Notes: generated by a model not told the origin, from the sequence alone. A stretch of DNA of 64,000 bases from Euclidia mi (GCA_944739405.2 OX123190.2:57741805-57805804); one strand, 5' to 3'; positions 45,813 through 57,360 are shown, numbered from the stretch's first letter. Numbers and translations: made by a program.

Positions 45813-47040
45813 CTAGCTGTGCCCGCGGCTTCGCCCGCGTGGAAGTCGGTATCCTTTAAATATCCCTTTCTGTGGCCTTGATAATGTAAAATAACATAAT
45901 GATCGGCTGATGAAACTCATACTCATATTTAAGTTTCTTACTTACTGTATTAGAAAAGTAGTAACCTGTACCTGCCACCTAAATTCTTAGCTCTTTATTT
46001 TAAGAAAAACTATCTGCCCGGATTACATAATTATAAGTTAATTTAAATCTTTGCACTCAAAAAGTAATGTACACTCGAATAGTAAGTTTACGATTCTCTA
46101 CTATGTAATATAAGCTGTAATGGTGTGCAAAATAATAATTTTAAGTAATACCCCTAGATGGCACCACTGGCAAAATTAAAAGTCGGTGGTATGTGGTTAA
46201 GATCCAGCGCTGACAATATAAATATTAGAAAAGAAGTTAAAACAATTTGAGCTAAAACAATTTGAGCCCAATTTGAGTCTGAATCACTTTACATCCAATG
46301 CGGATATATGTATATTTTAAATTGCGATAACTTTTGATAGAATTAACGGAATCTGATAAACTAAAGACTAAATGTTAACCAAAGACACAGACTATGCGTT
46401 TGTCACTATCTCAATACAAACAATTTAGTGTGCTGGGAGCAAGTCGGCAAAAGTACCGCTAAAATAATAAATTTAAGTAATATCCTTAGATGGCACCACT
46501 GGCAAAATTAAAACTCGGTGTTAAGATCCAGCGCTGACAATATAAATATTAGAAAAGAACATAAAGCAAACTTTTGCCCAAATTGAGTACGAATCACTTG
46601 ATACCCAATGCGGATATATGTATATTTTAAATTGCGATAACTTTTGATGGAATAAATGGATTCTGATAAACTAAAGACTAAATGTTAACCAAAGACCCAA
46701 ACTATGCGCTTGTCACGACAACACACTAAATTGTTTGTATTGCGATACAAACAATTTTGTGTGTTGCTTGAATGCTAGGCTCCCATAGGTGATAGCGTGA
46801 TGATTGTTGTCCAAGATTGTAATCGAGTCTTTAGGCAATATATTGGTGAAACCGCATCAAAATCCGTTCACTGGTTATTGCGTGATGATTTAACAAACAT
46901 ACAAACAGACAGATAGACAATAATTCCAAAAAAAACTTGTTTTGTGTTCTATATCGATAATATGTCACTATCCAATTGAAATTTGGCAAAAATATTCAAT
47001 GTACAGACAAAGTGTTCTTTGAGTTTTATTATAGTATAGA
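45813..47040 (-). mobile_element. Helitron family F nested in family A (1,228 bp)
   Basis: On the minus strand it begins A|TCTATACTATAATAAAACTC and ends CGCGGGCGAAGCCGCGGG, CACAGCTAG|T, with a 5-bp GC stem before the CTAG. The site left after excision, GAGATATA|TTGG, aligns with GAGATCTATTGG in the 17.2-kb copy. It contains a tandem duplication (46,129-46,726). No replicase/helicase frame, so it is non-autonomous. Confidence 0.82.
46129..46765. repeat. ~332-bp tandem duplication plus 21-bp-arm palindrome
   Basis: The unit starting AAAATAATAATTTTAAGTAA at 46,129 is repeated from 46,461 with modest divergence. It includes TAGATGGCACCACTGGC, GATCCAGCGCTGACAAT and ACTAAAGACTAAATGTTAAC. The second unit ends in an inverted repeat: arms 46,720-46,740 and 46,745-46,765 pair at 20 of 21 positions around TGCG. 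Confidence 0.8.
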
Positions 47041-47492
47041 TTGGAACATGGAGACGGACATAGGCAACCATAAGTTGCAAAAATTAAATTGGGAAGGTTT
47101 AGGGAGGGTAGAAGTTTGTACTTTCGGCACAAATTTACCCCTTGGAAGTCAGAACGAGTGCGCTGTAAGTTGAGTGCTGCGCATGTGCTATCGCATATCT
47201 GTCAGTACTGTCACGACATCATACATATTGTCATATTGTGCACGGTGATTACATAATTCGCATATATAAACTAATAATTAAGACTATAGACTACGCTTAA
47301 AGCGGCTGAAACGATTTTCTCTACTGATATTATAAATGCGAAAGTGTTTATAGATATATATTCGGTACTTTGTACTCTATAGACTTTCTGAACTCTTTAG
47401 ACTAATCAGGAGTGCCTTCACACAACTTGAGACTGAAAGAAAATTTATGTAACCCTGACTTCAACGCGCGCGAAGCCGCGGGCAAAAGCTAG

Positions 47493-50303
47493 TATTTCAA
47501 TATGTTGTAGGTGACGTTTTAACACACGATTACCTGATTGCAATGGTATTGGCAAATCGTAACAACGCAATTGGTCTACCCTTCTAGTTATTTTCTATTT
47601 AGTTCCCTAGTGTTTTTTTTTATCTTGTACTATTCAGTACTTATTGATCAGAAGTTGCATTTTTGATAATCAATGAATATAAATTTAATGACTCATCTCT
47701 CCGCTCCATTACAGTCTCAAAATAAATATTTTCGTAGTGAAAAAGTTATATTATTTGTTAGTTAAAATGTTATTAAAAACATTTTAATTAGGTACGTATT
47801 TCATATAGGTAATAGAATATAATTAGGTATCTGCGCCAGAGCTGGATTAACGTAAGTACTATATAGCTTCAAAGATGCAGCTCCATTTAATTTTGTCGAG
47901 GGGTAACAAAATCTCGACAAAGCTTAAATATAGAACAAAGTGTATGTTTGTAATTTGTCCCGTGGTACTTAACAAAGGCAGAACAAAGGATTTGCACAAA
48001 AATCACTGCTTGCAAAAAAATAAAAACGAACACTATATTACATTGATCGAGAATTCTCGGAAAATAAAATTGGTCCGATATAAAGCCAATTAAGCAGATA
48101 AATGGAAACAACAAAGACATTTGATATTCAAAGAGAATAGCCGAAAAATTAAAAGTGTATGCAAATGTTTTTGAAGCTGAACTTCAAAAAGAATAAAATG
48201 CTAAAAGTATTCAGTATTCACTGGCAGATATGAAATCATTCGTGTTGTACAATATGGTTTTTAAACTTCAGAGTTTTGCTACGAGGTTGGGTTTTGATAT
48301 GAGTTATTAATCTTGAAGAGATCTAACACGATATTTTGCTGCCAGCATTATTAAATACTCCTAAATATAATATTATAAATTTTCAATAAACATACTATAC
48401 AATATCAAAGCAAGATTTTTACTAAGGCTTCGCTCGAAACTTTTAGAATCACATTCTGAGATCGAAAACTTGGTTGTCCAAGTTCGTCTTACGACTGTCG
48501 CTTCCTAGTTAGTTGGTTCGGTTTCTCTAAACAATGTGAATTCTAAACTAGTATAACAAACATACACACGTATGTTTGTTACGGCGCCGGTTCAATCAAA
48601 CCGAGACCGTCTACGGTTTGAATGAAAATATTTTGACGCATACAGCAGTTGCTAATTAAATTATGTACGTATACATACGTAAACATCGGTAGCCGTAAAT
48701 CTAATTTCAACGGTTTTATCGCCTCTGTTCCCGACGATCAAAGTTCTTAGACAACCGTGTGTGAATATATTGTATTGTCAAAATGGGTCGTAAAATGCGA
48801 AATTTATAGGTCAAAATATATTTCAAGTTGTCTATGACAATTGAAAAAGTTTTTACCAAACGTCGCCGCGAAAGAATTCGTGTATGGCTTAAATTAAGTC
48901 ACACGTTTGGCTGGAGTCCAAAATGTTCGCTTTAGCGTACCTACATTATTTGCTGTAAGGGTATGGAGAAGTGCCTCGTAATTTTATGCAGAATCTTGAT
49001 TTCGCCAATCAACCAGAACAAAATGATGTCGAAACCCCTTGACGAATCAACTCGTCTTCTGCTTCGCATCCCCGTAACCCTTGTTGTTTTCTAATTATCT
49101 ACCCCGATCGCATACAAAACCCAGCCGGTATTGGCGTACAAAATGTTCCCAATTATAAAATACACACCCAGAGACAAACGGCACTTCAAAACAAAGTCGA
49201 GTTTAATGCCTCCAGATTGAAAGTTAATTAGATTTCCAATTTCTCCCACTGGGGCAAAGCAATTGTAGGCCAATTTAATATAAACGTACAAGGAGAAACA
49301 ATATCAAATTGGGTTATTTCTATTTTTGAACACAATTTTACAGTACACCGACATTTTATTAAGGATCATCTCAAAATTCGAAGTATATTTTAGAACAAGT
49401 ATTACGAGTAGAAATATGTCATTAATTCCTGTTTCAAATTCCTAATTGGTACTAAACACTTTCTTTACAGTGAGGATGTTTAAGATTCCACTTTATTATT
49501 GAATGTGTCAAATAATGAAAGTCATGATTTATGTTATCGAAAAGGTTAGATCGTATCGTGACTTATGGGTGAATCAGAATCATCTTTTTTGTCAATTGAA
49601 AAGCAATCACTCAAAGTTCGTGTCTGCAGGTGAAAGTGCTAAGTCGTGTTTTGGCATTGAAACAATGCATCTTGACCTTGCGTATCAATCAAACGGATCG
49701 TTATGCGTGACTCTACGGGATATGATTCTCGTGCTTCCATGAGAGTGACGTCATATTGAGTCATGCGCAGCGAGGCGAGACAAGCTGTTGTCCTTAATTA
49801 AAGCAGGTATTCTTACTACGCGCGGGTGATAATTAAGTTATATAAGTCTTTTATGTTCTATTCACTCTTCAGTTATATTTTGTACGTATAATTTTAAAAT
49901 ATATATGTTCTTTGGCTTAATATAAATACAATATCCAGTTCCTTCGAATCCTCAGCCACTATCTATAACAACAGATATGCAGATACTGCAAGAACAATGC
50001 ACCTATAGTTGTTGTCGTCTGGTTTGTGGACGGACGATCTTATTGCGGCTAGCAGTTGAATGCGGGCGGCTCAAAATTGGTCTGTCTATATGGAGAGCCT
50101 TGGAGGATACCTATAACCTAGACCTTGATCATAGGACCAGCAGTAGAAGTCCTTTGGTTGAGAGAAGGCTTTTAGAAAACAGTGACTAGTTAGGTTTTGA
50201 AATGTTTTGAGTGTTATTTTTTAGCTTGCCAGCTATTAATTGATGATACAATAAAAGATATTCAAACTGTTACATAACGCATAAGTAGCTATCTACACGC
50301 ATA
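47493..50303. other. No gene proven; hairpin and possible repeat relic
   Basis: A perfect 12-bp stem (TAACAAACATAC, loop ACAC) lies at 48,554-48,581. 49,977-50,189 is open and GC-richer, containing IWRALEDTYNLDLDHRTSS and a C-terminal VERRLLENSD; it may be a retroelement relic but I cannot place it. Frames at 47.9-48.1 kb and 49.1-49.7 kb look like chance. Confidence 0.3.
49746..49769. promoter_or_regulatory. Cluster of CRE, AP-1 and TGCGCA motifs
   Basis: TGACGTCA (49,746-49,753), TGAGTCA (49,757-49,763) and TGCGCA (49,764-49,769) sit within 24 bp, followed by a CpG-containing CGAGGCGAG. Motifs are exact; function is inference. Confidence 0.25.
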
Positions 50304-50780
50304 TCTAATCACATTAATTTTAATTCTAAATTATAATACAGACCTTAGATAATAAAATATAGGATGATAATGCTTTGAATGGGCATGATAATGCTTTCAA
50401 TATTGACAGAATAAGGAGCATCGAAATTTGTTTACAATAATGTAATGATCAAAAATATCAAAGGACTCGTTCTGTTATTCTTAGTAGATTTTGAATGCAC
50501 GTACATTAGGTACATAGTAAGGTTATTTGTAATAGTGTGCATGTCCTAATCTCATTAATTTTAATTCTAATTAATAATACAGACCTTAGATAATAAAATA
50601 TAGGATGATAATGCTTTGAATGGGCCTATTTCAATATTGACAGAATAAGGAGCATCGAAATTTGTGGACAATAATGTAATGATCAAAAATATCAAAGGAC
50701 TCGTTCTGTTATTCTTAGTAGATTTTAAATGAATGTACATTAGGTACATAGTAAGCTTATTTGTAATAGTGTGCATGTTC
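50304..50780. repeat. Tandem duplication, 240-bp unit, two copies
   Basis: CATTAATTTTAATTCTAA begins at 50,312 and again at 50,552, and homology runs through ATAATGCTTTGAATGGGC, AGGAGCATCGAAATTTGT, AAAGGACTCGTTCTGTTATT and AATAGTGTGCATG in both units. Few substitutions suggest a recent event. Unit 1 carries an extra repeat of CATGATAATGCTTT. The minus frame at 50,567-50,776 is incidental. Confidence 0.88.
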
Positions 50781-52037
50781 TTTTGTCACATTAGGAGCAG
50801 CATCCAATCAGTAGCTTTTAATCAATCACGAAAATAATTCACGAGTAATCGATAAAACAACTCTGAGACCTAAAATAATAAATTAGTAGAAAAACATGGT
50901 AAATAAATATCAATATCATTAATCGTGTTTATAACAGTAAGTCACAGTGTACTAATGAAAAATATTCAGTACTTTCGTAACTCCACATAGGGCAACAAAT
51001 TTTAAATATCTGCTATTTAATCCGGCTGACATTTAGCCTGTAATTTACTTACGAGTAACATCAATCAAACTTTTAACATATTATCTAAAAGGTAATGGCG
51101 TAAAAAGTATACCAAAAGCTACAGCGGACACGCAAGGTGTCATTAATCGAAGATGACAAGCGATAACATTGTATAGAGCACCGTCATCAACTAAAGGTCC
51201 GATCCCACTAAACGAACAACCATTACAAACAATATTAAATCACTGATCGTCTCGATCAGCTGTCGTATTGACCTAAATTAATTTAACAGAGTTGTGGCTT
51301 CGAATTTAGATTGTTATTTCTAACCTGATTGAATATTACATTAGCTGTAATAGTTCAACAGAATCAACAGTAAAGTAGTTTACTACTTTTGATAAAAATT
51401 ATAATGTAATGGAATGCTATCTGCTCAAGTTGGTACTAAAGATCACGTCATGGCAAAGTATGCTAACCACGATTCAAGTGAGGGGTAACTTGAATCGCGG
51501 TCATTACCTGACATCGACGAAAACCAGGTTGGTTTTTGGGTACGAACTAAATAAAGCCTTGAGGGGCAGTCACACTTCCTCGCTCCAAAAAATGGAGCTA
51601 GAAAATGTAATTTGGGTCTCCACCGTGAAGAAAAAAACAACCACAGATGAATTTGCCTGCGTAACCATTGTCGTATATCACACAACGAAATTCAATTTTT
51701 ACATGCACACGACGCGTTGTATAATTAACGTTATCATTTATGCATATGATATTGCTTCACACACCATAAGCACAAACATTAAATCACACATGATTATACA
51801 CTTGGCATTTTAAAACCTGCCATCGCAAAAATAAAAGCTGTTACGAGCTGAAAATGTACGTGTCACTGTATGTTTTGTTGTTTGTGGCATAAACAGTAAC
51901 TTAAAAATATGTGTGTGACAATAAAAGCAAATTAAATAATACAAGGTATACAGTTATTTTCAAATAATTATCTTCTTCAGACAATTTTCAAAATTGTATG
52001 AAATCGTTTGAACTATTGGTATTAAAGAAAAATGGAG
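50781..52037. other. No gene proven; open frame and small hairpin
   Basis: The plus strand is open from 51,409 to 51,813 (134 codons), the longest plus frame in the window. It ends in low-complexity His/Ile/Thr sequence, lacks splice or homology support, and contains a 10-bp hairpin (CGATTCAAGT / ACTTGAATCG) at 51,470-51,497. Confidence 0.3.
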
Positions 52038-52223
52038 TCCTACTTATATATATTACCACGCGTAGGTTTGTAAAAATTGATGGAAGTATAGATGTTTATT
52101 ACTCTTTCACGTAAAAACTACTGAACTTATAAGGAATTAACTAATACATCAGAATAACATAGGTATACTTTATCCATTGGTGCCGTAACCCACTATGCGG
52201 GCGAAGCCGCAGGCAGAACCTAG
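52038..52223 (+). mobile_element. Helitron family G, head-to-tail partner
   Basis: Starts TCCTACTTATATATATTACC, carries TTACTCTTTCACGTAAAAAC, and ends GCGGGCGAAGCCGCAGGC then AGAACCTAG at 52,220-52,223 before T. The base before TC is G, so the 5' flank is not the canonical A. Confidence 0.62.
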
Positions 52224-52417
52224 TCTACACTAATATTATAAAGAGGAAAAATTTGTATTTTTGTTTGTAATGGATAAACTCAAAAACTACTGGACCAATT
52301 TTAAAAATTCTTTCACCATTAGAAAGCTACATTATCTGCGAGTAACATAGGCTATATTTTATTTTAGAAAAAATTGGGATCCGTCAGGACGCGGGTGAAA
52401 CCGCGGGAAATGGCTAG
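52224..52417 (+). mobile_element. Helitron family B, complete (194 bp)
   Basis: TCTACACTAATATTATAAAG begins immediately after the CTAG of the preceding element. The body is CTGGACCAATTTTAAAAATTC and GCTACATTATCTGCGAGTAA, ending GTGAAACCGCGGGAAATGG, CTAG|T. It matches the minus-strand copy at 4,470-4,685. Confidence 0.72.
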
Positions 52418-54126
52418 TTGTGTTATAAAAAGATTCTTCATTTCTGTTCCAAGACTAAGCGCTTGTCTAGTGAATAGCCCCTCTAAACAGTGGCTAAAGG
52501 TAACCGGTACACAATGAAGGCTTCGAACAAGGCAGTATCAAGTGGCGTTCGCTAGCTACCGTGACCGTGGAACACGACTCATGCGCTCAAATGAGATATC
52601 TATGTATCGGATATTGTGATTGCATTACTGATGAAGCGTTTTATCTACTAACCATTAGTATTGGTGATTGAGCCATCTAAGTATTATAAAAGTTGTTATA
52701 ACCACTTTTCAACGGAATATATTAAATGCTGATGAAATCATTCACCACGCACGCAGCTCGTGCGAAACTTAATTGATCATCGAGATCAACATTTCTTAGG
52801 TATAAAGATTTGTTCCGCGTTAGTAATTTATAAATTGCAACATACCATCTACTGATATTGAATTTGCTTGTAAGTAAATAACGGTTTAAAATTTCAATTG
52901 CAATTTACCGTTACATGAGTAGTAAAAATTCATTATTGTTTGTACGAATGTTCGTCATATGACTTTTAAATAGATACGCGTGAAGCTTCATTTAATTTCG
53001 TGACTAAGACTAAAATACATTGTAACTGTCTAAGTAAACTTTAAACTATAATGAATGGACTACACCTTCGAATAACCTTACCCTACAAAATTATACTAAT
53101 AGCACGAGCCCGCATAAATACGCTCCTTTTTACGAAGGTTAAAATTTCCATAGAAAGTTTATAACACATCCATAAAATAAAAAATAATATTAGGTAACTA
53201 TAAAACATAATTCTTTAAGGTCATGTTAATCTTAGATAAAAAAATCTTTCGTTCACGACTTTTGGCGTCTCGTGAATCATAAAAAGCGACACGATCCTGT
53301 TACAGACTGAGTCTCACCGTTTATATGTAATAAAGCTTATTTCTTTCATGAGTATATCTTTCAGCGTTCATTTTATGGCTGCCTTACTAGTGGCTTAAGA
53401 GAATCAGTCTTTCGTCGAGAGAGCTTTTCAAACTGCAATACGATGATTGTTCAATAAAAAAAGGGTTAAGTGATTTGGACTACGATATCCTATTTTTATC
53501 GTATGGAATGCAACCCAACTATTTTCTTGCTGTGTTTTGTAGCTTCACTTGCTTGAGGCTGATTTAAACGAGGCACCAATGTAAAACAATGTTCGTGACA
53601 TCTCTGTTTTGATTTCTTTTGGCTAAATTATTCGTTAAATGATTTAGTAAGTTACTATAAATTATTCATATAAGTTTGATAAACATGACTAACGAATTAT
53701 CTTCGAAGATAATAAAATAATTTAATCATTTAGTATGTACTTTACTCATTTTTCATAACACTCGTTGTTTATCTTTTAATTGATATTTGTCAGTTAATGG
53801 AGTGCTAATATTATTTAATTACAATTAAAATATTAATGAACATCATTGCAAATGGAGGAAATACGTTATACCTATACGTAAGTATACTTTTAAAAACATG
53901 AAATGTAATACAATGTTATCGCGCGGTTATTGCAGAGCAGAGTACTTAACATTTACAACGTAAGCAGAAGATAAAACCCGTAAAAACCCATGTGACATGC
54001 ACGGATTAAAATACTACTACTATTACACACGTATTCTAAGACAGTTTACGACGTATAATTTATAAAAATGTAAACTAATACAACTAACTTTTTTATTCAC
54101 AAAATAATAATCAAATATAAATATAG
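52418..54126. other. No gene seen
   Basis: AT-rich except for a GC-richer patch at 52,490-52,590 with no signal. Confidence 0.4.
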
Positions 54127-54310
54127 CTGCGATAGCCCAGTGGTGTGCGTAACGGACTGGCGCGACATCACATCTCTGACTTTTCGAAGTTATGTGTGTA
54201 TTAAAAATGTTAATTATCGCTCGCTTAAGAGGTGGATATACGCCGTTGACCTTGCTCGTATTACTGGTTAGTTGTCCACGCGCGATTAGCGAGTATCGGT
54301 GACGTAAAAA
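54127..54310 (+). mobile_element. SINE-like copy with tRNA A-box
   Basis: CTGCGATAGCCCAGTGGTG resembles the tRNA A-box start of lepidopteran SINEs. It is followed by GACTTTTCGAAGTTATGTG and AATTATCGCTCGCTTAAG, typical body motifs. The B box is missing or decayed. Confidence 0.5.
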
Positions 54311-54369
54311 AATCCTTAGAAAATAATAAGTAAACTTATTTGCAAAAATAAGCTGAAGGTTCCCGTGGT

Positions 54370-54600
54370 GTTCTAATATATAATAATAATAATAATATTC
54401 TACCACATTCATACAACACCATCTAGTCCCAAACTAAGCAGAGCTTGTACTATGGGTACTAGATAATGGATAAACATACTTATATACTTTTTTTTTGTAA
54501 ATACATACATATTATACATAGAAACACACAAACCAAGACAAACATCCATGTTCATGCACACAAATGTTTGACTTGTGCGGGAATCGAACCCGCACATCAT
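54370..54600 (-). mobile_element. SINE with tRNA B box, minus orientation
   Basis: On the minus strand: GTGCGGGTTCGATTCCCGC (a perfect B box), CAAACATTTGTGTGCATGAAC, GTACCCATAGTACAAGC, TTGGGACTAGATGG, then an (ATT)n tail at about 54,380-54,395. Not a tRNA gene: no A-box half or cloverleaf. Confidence 0.75.
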
Positions 54601-54844
54601 ATAAGAGGCTGATTCAATTTAAACAATCTTATGATTGATAGATTAGGAGAAAAAAGTAAACTACCAAAACAGAGGTTACTTTGCATATTTTATTCAGCTA
54701 TTTAAAATACTTTTTTAGGATTTGGTATATGATATATATATGATATAGATTAAGACATCTTTTTTTGGATATTTTTTCTATAAAAGTTACGGAGAAAAAC
54801 GGTTTTAATTTACCCCTAATGACGCCTAATTCACATAATTATGT

Positions 54845-54985
54845 CCTCGCCTTAATAATGTGGCCGGTAGATGGCAATAGGCTCGCCCCCTATTATATTG
54901 GGACCGAAACATAACTGGCTAATTGTGGGTGTGTAATACAGCTCTGTCTACCCCTTGGGGAAAAAGGCGTGAAGTTATGTACCTA
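54845..54985 (+). mobile_element. SINE 3' part, 45.5-kb family
   Basis: GTAGATGGCAATAGGC, CGCCCCCTATTATATTGGG, CTCTGTCTACCCCTTGGGG, GGCGTGAAGTTATG and a TATG-like end align with 45,540-45,660. The head is missing. Confidence 0.7.
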
Positions 54986-55019
54986 TGTATGTAATAATCA
55001 AATATAATATTTCAATCAT

Positions 55020-55300
55020 TATTGTGTCCGTCAATCCGCTACCACCCATTCACGGATTAAGAATAGATACAAAATGGCACTACTATATTTCATTGCGTGG
55101 GTGTCGTAAAAGACGACTAAGAAAAATACACGAAGCAAAGTATCTTTGCAAAGAGAAAAAAACTTAACATCAAACCCTATACTAACCCGTCTGCACAGCG
55201 TGGTATAGTAGGTCAAATCTTCCTATTGACTCACAGTGCTACTGTGAAGCAAATTATGAAAGTCTTTTGTCCAGCAGTGGACTGCCAAAGTCAGTCAATA
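55020..55300 (+). mobile_element. (GAT)n-family retroelement, diverged, plus orientation
   Basis: GTGTCCGTCAATCCGC, TGGGTGTCGTAAAAG, ACTAACCCGTCTGCACAGCG, TGGTATAGTAGG and TTGTCCAGCAGTGGACTGCC follow the sense order of the family at 37.8, 43.0 and 62.7 kb. It is more diverged than those and lacks a clean GAT tail. Confidence 0.65.
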
Positions 55301-57006
55301 ATATGCAATTATCTTATTCATCAAACTTATCAATTAAAATCCGGCTAACATCAAAAGCATAATTTAAAAAACCCACATAAAACGTCATGATATCGTGATT
55401 CTAATTGGAAAACTACAAATAAAATATCCACCTAGCTTACACATTTGAATAACGTTTTTCATTCTGTAACACAAGTTATCATAATTAAGATCTACCTAAG
55501 TTAATGGCAGTCAATGCAAATTCAAGGACGCTTGCCACCAAAACTTAGGGCAGTGATTACTTTTTTATGACTATTGGTATTCTGCAAAGTGAGGGTTTGG
55601 TGTGACCAAGTTAGCTTTACAGAGTCAGTGAAAATCCGCTACTTATCAAAAGCATAATGTAAAAATTATATACTGTACTACCGAAACTGAAGAGGTGAAG
55701 TCTGAAAAATATTTACTCCAATCAAAGGAATAAAATAAGGGTTGAAAATTTATTGAAAATCCTCTGATTATGAAGCTAGTTGTAAAAAAAACGCCGAATA
55801 CTACAGTATTCGGCGTTTTTTTAAGAAAAAAGGAAATAATTTTGTAAAATGATTTCCTTTTTTCTTTATTAACTGGCTTTTAATTTGTTCGACAAAATTC
55901 AATAACAATTTTATAATTCACCGTATCGTGTTATGCATAATACATGTTAACATAATATATTCTTCACCGATGAAAAGCATAAATGCGAGTACAACCACCA
56001 TATTTATGTGATACATGCATTATTAATTACAATTTTATTAATAATTGAATTTACTTATTCCGATATCACAATCAGGAAACGATTTTTACTGATATTAAAA
56101 TAATCAATATCGTTTAATATTACCACACAGCTATTATGCTTTTCACGGTGTAATGGTTGTGACATTGTGGCCAAATCGGCGAATGATTCGATAATGAGTA
56201 TTCATTAATCTTTATATACTGTAGATACTAGCAATTAACTATCACAGGATGAAAGTACCATAAATACGGTTTGCAATGAAAACCACTCAAAGCTACTGTT
56301 GTGAGGATTAATTGTTAAGAACATTATTATTAAAGGTGTAAGCCAAAGAGAAACAGTTTAATTGCCGAGTTAGGAACGTTATCAAGACAAAGCAATTTTT
56401 TACCTTCTGATAAACTTAAACTATTTAGAATATTACCTTCAAGGATAGCAGTTACAAAGTATTTAGACAAAACGAAAAGGTTTCTTTTGATATTCTCTGA
56501 GAATATTTGTTACTAAAAGCAGATAGTTTTCTACCACATCTCATTTTATAAGTAGAGAAATCTAGAAGGGTAAGGCCTAAATTGAAATAATATTTCATTT
56601 TAAAAGCCCTTATTCTGTCTGTCTACGGCATTTTGGTAAAATTTATAAACGTTCAACGCCTGCCTACACTTATAGCTTTACTCTCGATATTAATTTATTA
56701 ATTTATTTGGCAACGGAACAACAGACGCGCTTTATTTATGACGACGAATAAATTTACTAAAATAATACCGACCCGATACGATGCAACTTATATACCTAGC
56801 CCCTTTTGTTATTGGTTATAATCTAGGAGTGACTAAAATTGACGTTATTTATTGATATCCTTCTAAAATTAATTTTGTGATTTTCATACCAGTATTGGAT
56901 TTTCATTGTGCGATTTTAACGCCAAATGCTAATATTAAGAGCCGTACTAAATCCGTTTGAGGAAGAGGGAAATAAGGTATACTCGTATCTATTAAAATAT
57001 GTGATT
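55301..57006. other. No gene; twin hairpins at 55.8 kb
   Basis: AT-rich. Apart from the hairpin pair at 55,785-55,866 no structure or frame stands out. Confidence 0.4.
55785..55866. repeat. Two adjacent perfect hairpins
   Basis: Arms 55,785-55,802 and 55,805-55,822 (A7 then CGCCGAATACT) are perfectly complementary with a 2-nt loop. Immediately after, arms 55,823-55,837 and 55,852-55,866 (AAGAAAAAAGGAAAT) pair perfectly around 14 nt. Confidence 0.9.
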
Positions 57007-57288
57007 ATTGACTAAGATTTACCTTAAATCTCTTCTATTAACTAACATTCCCTGTCTTTTACATTACATAACAAAATTCATGAAGTTACTTAGCCACAGT
57101 CAAATGTAATATAACAAGTATAAGAGAGGTCAGTTTATATACGCGTGAATTGACAAACATTTACCTTAAATCTGTTCTATTAAATGATGACATTCCTTGT
57201 CTTTTACATTACATAACAATATCTATGAAGTTACTTAGCCTCAGTCAGATGTAATATAATATAACATACATATAAGTGAGGTCACAGG
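57007..57288. repeat. Tandem duplication, 142-bp unit, two copies
   Basis: TTTACCTTAAATC starts at 57,018 and again at 57,160. Both units share TGTCTTTTACATTACATAAC, ATGAAGTTACTTAGCC and GAGGTCA. Unit 2 is slightly diverged and lies directly 5' (in plus coordinates) of the microexon candidate. Confidence 0.85.
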
Positions 57289-57305
57289 TGAAAGCGCGAG
57301 CTTAC

Positions 57306-57357
57306 CTGCGACGCGGCGTCTCGAGCGCGTATCGTGCGTAATATCTCGAGTGCTAAC
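57306..57357 (-). CDS. Candidate 52-nt microexon, CpG-rich
   Basis: On the minus strand GGCATTGTTTCAG (acceptor, ends 57,358) precedes 52 CpG-rich nucleotides that end GTCGCAG|GTAAGCTCG at 57,306/57,305, a strong donor. Two frames are open. One gives 17 codons ending on a boundary (LALEILRTIRARDAASQ); the other gives VSTRDITHDTRSRRRVA with one base left over, which would fit the 2-nt start of the exon at 29,458. Base composition contrasts sharply with the flanks. I cannot name the gene; the block could also be part of a regulatory CpG patch. Confidence 0.42.
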
Positions 57358-57360
57358 CTG

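Larger units (their letters stand above)
45706..47492 (+). mobile_element. Helitron family A, split by a nested Helitron
   Basis: The 5' part (45,706-45,812) starts A|TCCCTACTTAATATTATAA. The 3' part (47,041-47,492) runs from TTGGAACATGGAGACGG to GCCGCGGGCAAAAGCTAG|T. Joined, the halves read through in line with the intact copy at 17,200-17,861. About 559 bp without the insert. Confidence 0.82.

Noticed and set aside
51409..51813. 134-codon plus-strand gene
   Set aside because: No homology recognised, low-complexity C-terminal half and no splice or promoter context.
54570..54600. tRNA gene on the minus strand (GGTTCGATTCCCGC)
   Set aside because: Only a B-box half is present; the rest is a SINE with an (ATT)n tail.
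55785..55822. Bacterial Rho-independent terminator
   Set aside because: The surrounding DNA is clearly insect nuclear; no bacterial gene is nearby.
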